The notes below the pieces were generated by a model, which had not been told where the DNA came from, made no database searches, and saw only the letters and a program-made list of their open reading frames with translations. A program made the position numbers and the translations under genes. DNA of 15,449 nucleotides from Clostridiales bacterium (GTDB lineage: Bacteria; Bacillota; Clostridia; Oscillospirales; Acutalibacteraceae), in assembly GCA_019418545.1 (NCBI GenBank), contig DYBQ01000014.1:25609-41057 (forward strand), read 5' to 3'. Shown here piece after piece: positions 1-6,639 of the stretch (the stretch's first letter is position 1; each line of letters opens with the position of its first letter).

Positions 1-2
1 TG

Positions 3-830
3 TGCCTGGCTTTGCTGGAAAAACTGGGGATTCCCAAAGAAGAAAAACTGAAGCTGCTGGATATTCCCTATGAAAAACTGGCAAAGGCCTATTGGGAAAT
101 CTTCCCCGAGTTTGAAAAGAGCGGGAAATACCGCGGCCTTGCCCCCATGGAGAACAGCTGGATGCTGGGAGACCCCAGAGTAAACGGATTTTCTTCCTTT
201 GCCAAACAGGTTCCTCTGCTGATTGGAACGGTACTGGGTGAGTTCTCTTTTGGACCGGCTGTACCGGGCGTTGAAAACATGACAGAAGAAGAAAAAGAAG
301 CGCTCATCAGCCGGAAATATGGGGCGCAGTATGCCCCGGCGCTGCTGGATGCCTTCCGGGAAGCATATCCGGGGAAGGAAATTACCGACTTGCTGTTTGT
401 AGATTTGCTCTTCCGGCTTCCCACGCGGGACTTTATTATGAAGCGGGTGGATTCCTCTCCGGTGCCAGTATATTCCTATCAGTTTACCTATGACTTCCCC
501 TATGACGGAAGCCATGCCCCCTGGCACTGCTGCGAGATTCCCTTTGTTTTCCACAATTCGGACAAAATCCCCTATTGCAACATTCCCGGCGTTTCCGATA
601 GGCTGGAAGAGCAGATGAGCGGTGCATGGGTACAGTTTGCCCGCAGCGGAAACCCGAACATCCCCTCTTTGCCACTCTGGCCTGCCTGCGGCGAAGGGGA
701 AGAAAACGTGATGCTGTTTGACGAAACCTGCTGTGTGAAAAAGAATGTGGACGCAAAGCTTTTGTCGTTGCTGCAGCAGGTACCGGAAGTTTTCCCAATT
801 GACGGGGACGATGCCCCTGTGCAGCACTAA
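3..830 (+). CDS. Type B carboxylesterase, C-terminal part (5' end outside window)
   Basis: This is the C-terminal part of an alpha/beta-hydrolase of the type B carboxylesterase family, which hydrolyses carboxylic esters; the physiological substrate cannot be read from the sequence. The frame is open to the window edge, so the true start and the nucleophile-elbow serine lie upstream. Numbering from the TTG at position 12, the segment LIGTVLGEFSF matches the family region carrying the catalytic acid (Glu about 77). The segment WHCCEIPFVF matches the family block HALELPFVF with the catalytic His (about 172). The ending AWVQFARSGNPN...LPLWP is the usual family C-terminus (family consensus like FARTGNPN...WP). 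Two of the three catalytic residues are therefore visible and look intact. The gene ends in TAA and is followed by a hairpin terminator. It is not obviously linked to the mannosidase downstream, which has its own promoter. Family assignment is confident; specificity is unknown. Confidence 0.87.
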   Translation, partial: CLALLEKLGIPKEEKLKLLDIPYEKLAKAYWEIFPEFEKSGKYRGLAPMENSWMLGDPRVNGFSSFAKQVPLLIGTVLGEFSFGPAVPGVENMTEEEKEALISRKYGAQYAPALLDAFREAYPGKEITDLLFVDLLFRLPTRDFIMKRVDSSPVPVYSYQFTYDFPYDGSHAPWHCCEIPFVFHNSDKIPYCNIPGVSDRLEEQMSGAWVQFARSGNPNIPSLPLWPACGEGEENVMLFDETCCVKKNVDAKLLSLLQQVPEVFPIDGDDAPVQH

Positions 831-882
831 ATCAACATTCTATCGCGAAAAACTTCTCTGTGATAAAAAGATTACCGTTATC

Positions 883-930
883 AGAAGTCCTCTTTTTGTG
901 CGAGAAAAGGGGGCTTCTTTCTTTGGGTTT
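883..930 (+). terminator. Rho-independent terminator after the esterase
   Basis: A 14-bp stem pairs 883-896 with 905-918, including two G-T pairs, around an 8-base loop. It is followed by a T-rich but interrupted tail (918-930). It lies 52 bases after the esterase stop codon and upstream of the mannosidase promoter, so it probably ends the esterase transcript. Confidence 0.6.
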
Positions 931-1030
931 ATCAATGGTTTATCCTATTTTTTCCGATTGAGAAAATTAAAAGCAGGAACCACTGCCATTTGCGTCGAAA
1001 TAAAATTTGAAAAAGTTTTTGAAAAACCAA

Positions 1031-1059
1031 TTGATTTTTGTATCTCATCCTGCTACAAT
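1031..1059 (+). promoter_or_regulatory. Sigma-A-type promoter for the GH38 mannosidase
   Basis: A TTGATT -35 box (1031-1036), a 17-base spacer and a TACAAT -10 box (1054-1059) match the vegetative sigma consensus closely. Transcription would start near 1066, giving a leader of about 35 bases. The ribosome site AAGGAGGAGG (1082-1091) precedes the ATG at 1101. The preceding AT-rich stretch (about 1000-1030) resembles an UP-element-like tract, which is inference. Confidence 0.65.
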
Positions 1060-1100
1060 GTCCCTGATTTCCCAAAGATACAAGGAGGAGGTATCTTGTT

Positions 1101-3929
1101 ATGACTCGATATGACAAAATTGCCCGGATGAAACCCGAGCAGAAAAATCACTGGATTGATATACCGGAGCTCTCTTATTGGGGAGAGCGGGTATTTGCCG
1201 AAATCGCTGTGGCGGAAGAAATCAATACTCACGAAAACGGCTGCTTTGACAGCCTGCTGAACAACGCTGTTGACTGCCTGTATACCGTTTGGGAGCAGGA
1301 GCACGCATTGCCCGACTCCGTGTGCCAAAAGGCAGAGAAAATTTTGCTGCCCCTGTCGGAAAAAGCCAAGTCCATGACCATGCACTGCGTGTCCCATGCC
1401 CACATTGACATGGACTGGATGTGGGGTTTCCACGAGACAGTGGACGTGGCGCTGAACACCTTCCGCACCATGCTGGATATGATGGATGAATACCCGGACT
1501 TTACGTTTTCCCAGTCCCAGGCCGCCGTATATCGGATTGCCCAGTATTATGACCCTCAGCTTTTCGAGCGGATTCGGCAGCGGGTAAAGGAAGGCCGGTG
1601 GGAATTTGCCGGTTCCGCCTTTGTGGAGCTGGATAAAAACATGCCCTCCCTCGAAAGCATGGCCCGGCACATCCTGTATACCAAGCGGTATCTGCGGGAC
1701 GAATTCGGGATTCCCATGGAAAAGGTGAATCTGGACTTCCATCCCGATTCCTTTGGCCATTCCCCCTCGGTGCCCGACGTGCTGGCTGCCGGCGGTATCA
1801 AATATTTTTATCACTGCCGCGGACTGGATGGAGTACAGCTGTATCGCTGGCAGGGAGCTAATGGCGAACTGCTGGCTCTCAACGAACCTTTGTGGTATAA
1901 CGACGCCATCCGTCCCATGTATCTGCATATTGTGCCCCAGTTCTGCTATCAAAACGGGGTACAGGACATGATGAAGGTATATGGTGTAGGCGACCACGGC
2001 GGCGGACCTACCCGCAGAGATATTGAGTTGATTTTGGATATGCAGAAGTGGCCGGTAGCTCCTACCGTGCGTTTCTCAACGTATGAAGCCTTTTTTGCCG
2101 CAGTAGAGCCCTTCCGCAGCAGCCTGCCCGTTATCACAGGACAGCTTGGCCCCACCTTTACCGGCTGCTACACGTCCCAATCCCGGATGAAGTCCATCAA
2201 CCGTATGGGCGAGGACCGGCTGTATGAAGGGGAAATGCTCTCGGCGTTTGCCCAAAAAGCGGCTTCCGGCAGCAGCTTTACCCGCCAGTATCGGGACGCT
2301 TGGGAAAAGGTGCTGTTTAACCAGTTCCACGACATTCTCCCCGGCTCTAACACCCCAGAGTCTGCTACCCACGCCCTGGGCGCTTTTGAAGAAGCCATGG
2401 GTGTTGTGATGGCCGCCTCGGCTTCATCTCTGCGCTCCTTTGCCAAAGAAATTGATACGTCCATGTTTTCAACCCCCGACGAGCCTCTCACTTCCCGCTC
2501 GGAAGGCGGCGGCGTTGGGCTGAATACCGACGAAAAATATCGCTTCCGCATTTCAGGCACCGAGCGCGGCCGGGGCAAAACCCGCCTGGTCCACCTGTTT
2601 AACCCCACCCGCTATTCCCGCAAGGATGTGGCCGAAGTGACCCTTTGGGACTGGACTGGAAACCCGGAGCAGATGCGGGCTTTTGATAAGGACGGAAAGC
2701 CCCTTGCCTGCCGGGTGACGCGCCAAATGGCCGACTGGAGCCATTTGCGCACTGACGTGCTGGTGGAAGCGGAAATCCCCGCTTTCGGATATACCACCGT
2801 AAAAATTGAGGAAGGCGAAAAAGAAAGCTTCTGCTTTGCCGCCATGCCCCCCGACCCCCGCGTTACCCGCTACCACAGCAATGTGATGGAAAACGATTTG
2901 GTAAAAATAACCTTTGACGATGGGAATTTTTCCGTTATGTCTTGTGTGGACAAGAGAACCGGACAGGAGCTTTTGGCCGCTCCGGCAAGATTTTTACTGT
3001 ATCGGGAACAGCACGCCCAAGAGGGCGAAGGCATCCTCTCCGGCGGAAACGCATGGGTAGAGGGCGTGTGTACCCAGCCGGTTGATTTACACGAGGCGGG
3101 CATCCCCACCTTGTTGTGTCAGGAACTGGATACTCCTCTGTGTAAAAAGCTCGTCTATCGCCTCAAGTGGGAAGGCTTCACGCTTCGGGTTACAGCCCGG
3201 CTGTTTGACGGCAGCCCCATTTTGGAGCTTTCGGTGGAAATGGAGCAGTTCCCTGCCGGGGACGAAACCGGTGTGCCGCACCTTTCCTTTACGGCGCCGC
3301 TAGCTTATCATGCCGCCGCGCTGCGGTGCGATATGCAAACCGGAATTTTGGACAGAGCGCCGGAAGGGATGCACGACGGCTTTACCCGCAACTTCCTGTT
3401 CGGCCTGCCTGAATCCGGCGACAGAGGGCTTTCTTTGCTCAGCGACTGCCGCTATGGCTGCCGGCTGTGGGACAACACCCTGCATCTTTCCCTGCTGCGG
3501 GCTTCCAACGGTCCCGACCGGTATCCCGAAATTGGGGAGCGTTTCTGCCGCATTGGTTTGGCGCCTTCTGACAGCTCGGCCTTTGCTCTCAAAGAACTGG
3601 GCGAGCGGTTTGCTCACTGGAGCTTCCCCTATACCACCAACACTGCCCATCCCGGAAGCCTGCCGCTGACGGGCCAGCTGGTTTCGGTGGAAGGCGGCGT
3701 TTCAGTGTCCGGTATAAAAATGAGCGAAGAAGGAAACAGCTTCATTCTCCGTCTGGCCAATCTTTCGGACAGCCAGCCTGCCGAAGCCGTTTTGCACTTT
3801 GGGATTCCCGTGTCCCGGGCAGCGGAAACGGATTTGGCCGAAATAGAAAAGCAGTCCCTGTCTCTCAGTGGCAATACGCTGACCCTCTCCCTTGCCCCTG
3901 GCCAGGTGATGACCATAAGAGCAGAATAA
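1101..3929 (+). CDS. GH38 alpha-mannosidase
   Basis: A 942-residue glycoside hydrolase of family 38, which removes terminal alpha-mannose from mannosides or N-glycan fragments by a retaining, zinc-dependent mechanism. The N-terminal region (about 1-90) leads into the catalytic barrel. HAHIDMDW (99-106) supplies the zinc ligands His101 and Asp103. PDSFGHS (215-221) carries the nucleophile Asp216, also a zinc ligand. FNQFHDILPGS (406-416) carries the fourth ligand, His410. GVGDHGGGPT (295-304) is a further bacterial GH38 signature. The middle helical domain and the C-terminal beta domains (to 942) complete a normal-length enzyme. No signal peptide is visible, so it is probably cytoplasmic and acts on imported oligosaccharides. 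A near-consensus promoter precedes it, AAGGAGG supports the ATG start, and a strong terminator follows, so it appears to be monocistronic. Residues about 480-505 look like a low-complexity linker. The exact linkage preference cannot be told from sequence. Confidence 0.93.
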   Translation: MTRYDKIARMKPEQKNHWIDIPELSYWGERVFAEIAVAEEINTHENGCFDSLLNNAVDCLYTVWEQEHALPDSVCQKAEKILLPLSEKAKSMTMHCVSHAHIDMDWMWGFHETVDVALNTFRTMLDMMDEYPDFTFSQSQAAVYRIAQYYDPQLFERIRQRVKEGRWEFAGSAFVELDKNMPSLESMARHILYTKRYLRDEFGIPMEKVNLDFHPDSFGHSPSVPDVLAAGGIKYFYHCRGLDGVQLYRWQGANGELLALNEPLWYNDAIRPMYLHIVPQFCYQNGVQDMMKVYGVGDHGGGPTRRDIELILDMQKWPVAPTVRFSTYEAFFAAVEPFRSSLPVITGQLGPTFTGCYTSQSRMKSINRMGEDRLYEGEMLSAFAQKAASGSSFTRQYRDAWEKVLFNQFHDILPGSNTPESATHALGAFEEAMGVVMAASASSLRSFAKEIDTSMFSTPDEPLTSRSEGGGVGLNTDEKYRFRISGTERGRGKTRLVHLFNPTRYSRKDVAEVTLWDWTGNPEQMRAFDKDGKPLACRVTRQMADWSHLRTDVLVEAEIPAFGYTTVKIEEGEKESFCFAAMPPDPRVTRYHSNVMENDLVKITFDDGNFSVMSCVDKRTGQELLAAPARFLLYREQHAQEGEGILSGGNAWVEGVCTQPVDLHEAGIPTLLCQELDTPLCKKLVYRLKWEGFTLRVTARLFDGSPILELSVEMEQFPAGDETGVPHLSFTAPLAYHAAALRCDMQTGILDRAPEGMHDGFTRNFLFGLPESGDRGLSLLSDCRYGCRLWDNTLHLSLLRASNGPDRYPEIGERFCRIGLAPSDSSAFALKELGERFAHWSFPYTTNTAHPGSLPLTGQLVSVEGGVSVSGIKMSEEGNSFILRLANLSDSQPAEAVLHFGIPVSRAAETDLAEIEKQSLSLSGNTLTLSLAPGQVMTIRAE

Positions 3930-3939
3930 TCCCTCTTTT

Positions 3940-3989
3940 CAGAGGCCGCCTGCCCCAAAACAGGCCGGCCTCTGTTTTTGTTTGTTTTC
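3940..3989 (+). terminator. Rho-independent terminator after the mannosidase
   Basis: A GC-rich stem pairs 3940-3952 with 3961-3974, with one bulged base and an 8-base loop. It is followed by a T-rich tail (TTTTTGTTTGTTTT, from 3975). It lies 11 bases after the mannosidase stop codon. Between it and the promoter near 4073 nothing else recognisable is present. Confidence 0.85.
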
Positions 3990-4072
3990 GTTTCAGAATT
4001 CCCGGCTTCCTGCAAAAACCGGATGGTTTTTTCCTTTTTTTAAGGGGAAGCTTAGAAAAGCGGAAAAAGCCC

Positions 4073-4101
4073 TGTTAATTTCGTGGGTTTTGCGTTATAA
4101 T
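4073..4101 (+). promoter_or_regulatory. Probable promoter of the Cys-cluster/mnmA cluster
   Basis: A perfect TATAAT -10 box lies at 4096-4101. With a 17-base spacer the -35 hexamer is TGTTAA (4073-4078), a poor match to TTGACA, so the promoter may be weak or depend on another factor. Predicted transcription starts near 4108, about 41 bases before the ATG at 4149. This is the only recognisable promoter ahead of the four forward genes up to asnB. Confidence 0.5.
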
Positions 4102-4148
4102 AGTGGAAATAAAGCTCTTAAGCATTGTACGAAACGGAGGTCGTATCC

Positions 4149-4766
4149 ATGAAAAACATTTTGGAAACTATTGGCGTTTCTCTCTCCCGTGCAGTGGAAC
4201 ATGTGGTGGATAAAAATCGAAAAGCCGCCCAAATCAATCGTTTAAAGCTGGTTATCCGAAACGAAGAACGGGTTGCCGAAAAAGCCTATGCGGCTTTGGG
4301 AAAATATTATTATCATCATCTTCGCGATGCCTCCGATGCGGTTACCGAGCCTCATTGCGCCGCCATCGACCAGGCATCCAGAAGGATGGACAGGGCCATT
4401 ACCCGTCTGGAAGAATTGTGCGCCCAGCCGGCCTGCCAGGAAGAAGACTGTGCTTCCTGCTCCGGCTATGACTGCTCTGGATGCAGCGGATGCGGCGATG
4501 ATTTTGAAGACGATGACTTCTCCGACGAAATGCCTATTTCTCCCGATGATGCTCCCTTTGCAGAGGAAGAACCTGATTTGTCCGAAGAAGAAGCCGCTCC
4601 CGCCAAAGAGCCTGCCCCTGTCGAAAACGAGGAAGCTTCTCCCGCCGAGGAAGACGATGCGGTATATTGTCAGGCAGAGCCGGAGCTTCCGGTTCAGCCT
4701 CCCGTGGACTGCGCTTCCCGGGAAGTAGCGGATTCCCGCGATAACCGGGACATCCCCTTTATTTAA
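4149..4766 (+). CDS. Hypothetical protein with N-terminal helical domain, Cys cluster and acidic tail
   Basis: A 205-residue protein whose function I do not recognise. The start is set by GGAGG at 4136-4140, eight bases before the ATG at 4149; an in-frame TTG at 4125 lies upstream of that ribosome site and is unlikely. Residues about 1-90 are charged and probably helical. The segment containing INRLKLVIRNEERVAEKAYAALGKYYY resembles the N-terminal helical region of small Clostridia proteins that often carry a zinc ribbon; this is recollection of a family pattern, not a search result. A Cys cluster follows (about 93-118), seven cysteines spaced CX4CX4CX2CX4CX2CX2C, suggesting a metal site. The remainder to the C-terminus is acidic, Pro/Ala-rich and likely disordered. 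There is no signal peptide or membrane segment. It lies 27 bases upstream of mnmA and is probably cotranscribed with it. Confidence 0.75.
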   Translation: MKNILETIGVSLSRAVEHVVDKNRKAAQINRLKLVIRNEERVAEKAYAALGKYYYHHLRDASDAVTEPHCAAIDQASRRMDRAITRLEELCAQPACQEEDCASCSGYDCSGCSGCGDDFEDDDFSDEMPISPDDAPFAEEEPDLSEEEAAPAKEPAPVENEEASPAEEDDAVYCQAEPELPVQPPVDCASREVADSRDNRDIPFI

Positions 4767-4793
4767 AAATTATGATGAGGAATTAACGGATTT

Positions 4794-5861
4794 ATGAGCA
4801 AGCGTGTTCTTGTTGGGATGAGCGGCGGCGTAGACAGTTCTGCGGCGGCGCTTGTCCTTTTGCGTGCCGGATATGAGGTATCCGGCGTTACTATGCTGCT
4901 GCACGGAAGCCCCCAGCAGGAGGATTCCGGCTGCGGCTCATTCGGGGAAGCAGAGGATGCCGCCAGGGTTTGCCGCTGCTTGGGAATCCCCCATGAAGTA
5001 AAGGATTTTTCTTCGATATTTGCACAAAAGGTGCAGGAGAACTTTGTTTCCGAATATCTTTCCGGGCGTACTCCCAATCCCTGTATCCGGTGCAACCGGT
5101 ATTTAAAATTTGGAGCCATGCTGGACTATGCTTTGGAAAATGGGTTTGATTATGTGGCTACCGGCCACTATGCGCTGGTGGAGCCTGCGGGTGAGCGCTG
5201 GGTTCTTCGGCGTGCTCCAACAGAAAAAGACCAAAGCTATGTGCTCTATCAGCTGAGCCAGCACCAGCTTGCCCATACCCTCACTCCTCTTGGCAGCATG
5301 GAAAAGCCCGAAATTCGCCGTCTGGCCGAAGAAGCCGGGCTGCCCGTTGCCCACAAGGCAGAAAGCCAGGATATCTGCTTTATTCCCGATGGGGATTATA
5401 ACGGCTTTATTACCCGCACCGTTGGGAAAGAGCCGGAGCCGGGAGATTTTGTGGATGCACAGGGAATGGTGTTGGGACGGCATCAGGGAATCACCCGATA
5501 TACGGTGGGACAGCGCAAAGGGCTGGGAATCAGTTTTGGACAGCCTATGTATGTAACCAAAATTGATTTCGCTTCCAACCGGGTGGTTTTGGGCCCGGAA
5601 GGCAGCCAATATGCCCCGGGACTTGTGGCCGAAAAAGTAAACTGGATTGCCCTTAATTCCCCCAAAAGCCCCTTCCGGGCAGACGTGAAAGTACGCTATA
5701 AAGCGCCCCCTGCCCCGGCAACCGTGTTCCCGCTGGAAGACGGCCGGGTTCGGGTGGAGTTCGACACACCCCAACGCTCCGTCACCCCAGGACAGGCCGC
5801 TGTTTTTTATCAGGGGGAACTGGTGGCTGGCGGCGGCACCATTGTTTCTTCGCTGCCATAA
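4794..5861 (+). CDS. mnmA: tRNA-uridine 2-sulfurtransferase MnmA
   Basis: A 355-residue cytoplasmic enzyme that makes the 2-thio group of s2U34 in the wobble position of tRNAs for Lys, Glu and Gln, using ATP to activate U34 and sulfur relayed from a cysteine desulfurase. The adenylation P-loop is SGGVDSS (10-16). GRTPNPCIRCNRYLKF (91-106) holds the catalytic Cys100, equivalent to E. coli Cys102. AESQDICFIPDGDYNGFI holds the second reactive Cys (195). VGQRKGLGI and the C-terminal beta-barrel region (about 205-355) are typical, and the length is normal. The ribosome site is weak (GAGG at 4777-4780, 13 bases from the ATG), so translation may be coupled to the gene 27 bases upstream. The CpXC gene follows after 36 bases, suggesting an operon. 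Identification is very secure. Confidence 0.96.
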   Translation: MSKRVLVGMSGGVDSSAAALVLLRAGYEVSGVTMLLHGSPQQEDSGCGSFGEAEDAARVCRCLGIPHEVKDFSSIFAQKVQENFVSEYLSGRTPNPCIRCNRYLKFGAMLDYALENGFDYVATGHYALVEPAGERWVLRRAPTEKDQSYVLYQLSQHQLAHTLTPLGSMEKPEIRRLAEEAGLPVAHKAESQDICFIPDGDYNGFITRTVGKEPEPGDFVDAQGMVLGRHQGITRYTVGQRKGLGISFGQPMYVTKIDFASNRVVLGPEGSQYAPGLVAEKVNWIALNSPKSPFRADVKVRYKAPPAPATVFPLEDGRVRVEFDTPQRSVTPGQAAVFYQGELVAGGGTIVSSLP

Positions 5862-5897
5862 TGGCGCTTTCAATCCACCTTAAAGGAGGATTTTACT

Positions 5898-6533
5898 TTG
5901 TCAACCTGTATCACTAAGGATATCAGCTGCCCCAATTGCGGGGCGGTTCATCGGACCCAGCTGTGGCCCGGTATTGACCGGCTTGCTCATCCAGAGCTTC
6001 GGGCCCGGATTATGGAGGAAACCTTTTTTGATTGGAAATGCCCCCGGTGCGGTTATACGGCCCAAATGACTTATCCGTGCCTGTATCACGATAGGGAATT
6101 GGGTGTGATGATTTGCCTGGCGCCGGGACGCACTCGCTTTGCACTGGAAATCCCTAAATATCTGGACAAGGTTGCAAAACGGGCGGTATCCACTCTGCCT
6201 CAGCTAAAGGAAAAAATTCTTCTTTTCGAGTCAGGGCTGGACGACACCGCTATGGAGCTGGTTAAAAAAGCTCTCTCCGAGGTTGTGCAGCGCAAATGGC
6301 GGATTCCAGAGGTAACGGCCTATTTCTGCTCGTGCAACAAAAAACAGATTGAATTTGCCTTTTATTGGCAGGGGCAGCAGACCCCGGTATATCACGGCAC
6401 TCGCTTTGATGTATATAAGCAGGCAAAAGAGGTTCTCCGGGCTGTACAGTATAAGCCTGAAAGCGGGTTCCCGGTAGTTGATTCTCTTTTGGCCGATGAA
6501 ATTATGGAAACATATCAGGAAATGGACGATTAA
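5898..6533 (+). CDS. CpXC domain-containing protein of unknown function
   Basis: A 211-residue protein starting at TTG. This start is supported by AAGGAGGA at 5883-5890, seven bases upstream. The N-terminal part carries two C-P-X-C knuckles, CPNC (11-14) and CPRC (48-51), followed by MTYPCLYHDRELGVMI, the arrangement of the CpXC domain, which has no assigned function. The two knuckles probably form one structural zinc site. The C-terminal half (about 90-211) is soluble alpha/beta in appearance and includes CSCNKKQIEFAFYW; I do not recognise it beyond the family. There is no signal peptide or transmembrane segment. It lies 36 bases after mnmA and 106 bases before asnB and is probably in the mnmA operon, but this does not by itself imply a role in tRNA modification. 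Confidence 0.8.
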   Translation: MSTCITKDISCPNCGAVHRTQLWPGIDRLAHPELRARIMEETFFDWKCPRCGYTAQMTYPCLYHDRELGVMICLAPGRTRFALEIPKYLDKVAKRAVSTLPQLKEKILLFESGLDDTAMELVKKALSEVVQRKWRIPEVTAYFCSCNKKQIEFAFYWQGQQTPVYHGTRFDVYKQAKEVLRAVQYKPESGFPVVDSLLADEIMETYQEMDD

Positions 6534-6541
6534 CGGCTTTT

Positions 6542-6607
6542 CTGCCGCGTTTTTTGAAAAACAGGAAACAGCGGCAGGAAACCGTTTTACTGCGGGGAAA
6601 TCCCCGC
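6542..6607 (+). promoter_or_regulatory. Structured intergenic leader before asnB
   Basis: Two inverted repeats fill the gap between the CpXC gene and asnB. The first pairs CTGCCGC (6542-6548) with GCGGCAG (6571-6577) and encloses an inner stem (6549-6553 with 6558-6562). The second is GCGGGG (6592-6597) with CCCCGC (6602-6607), loop AAAT. Neither downstream arm is followed by a T-tract, so these are not standard terminators; a control or mRNA-processing role is inference. A weak 4-bp hairpin (6534-6537 with 6544-6547) followed by a T-run would compete with the first stem. Confidence 0.35.
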
Positions 6608-6639
6608 CCGATTCAAGCAACAGAAAGGACTTAAAAGTT

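Noticed and set aside
1003..1028. Repeated TTTGAAAAA-type tract upstream of the mannosidase promoter
   Set aside because: It is an AT-rich near-repeat without convincing dyad symmetry; it may be an UP element but cannot be supported as an operator.
4125..4148. TTG at 4125 as the start of the Cys-cluster gene
   Set aside because: The GGAGG ribosome site (4136-4140) lies downstream of it and is correctly spaced from ATG 4149.
6478..6639. Extended asnB start at 6478
   Set aside because: It would overlap the CpXC gene and bury the catalytic Cys that must be the second residue after Met 6640.
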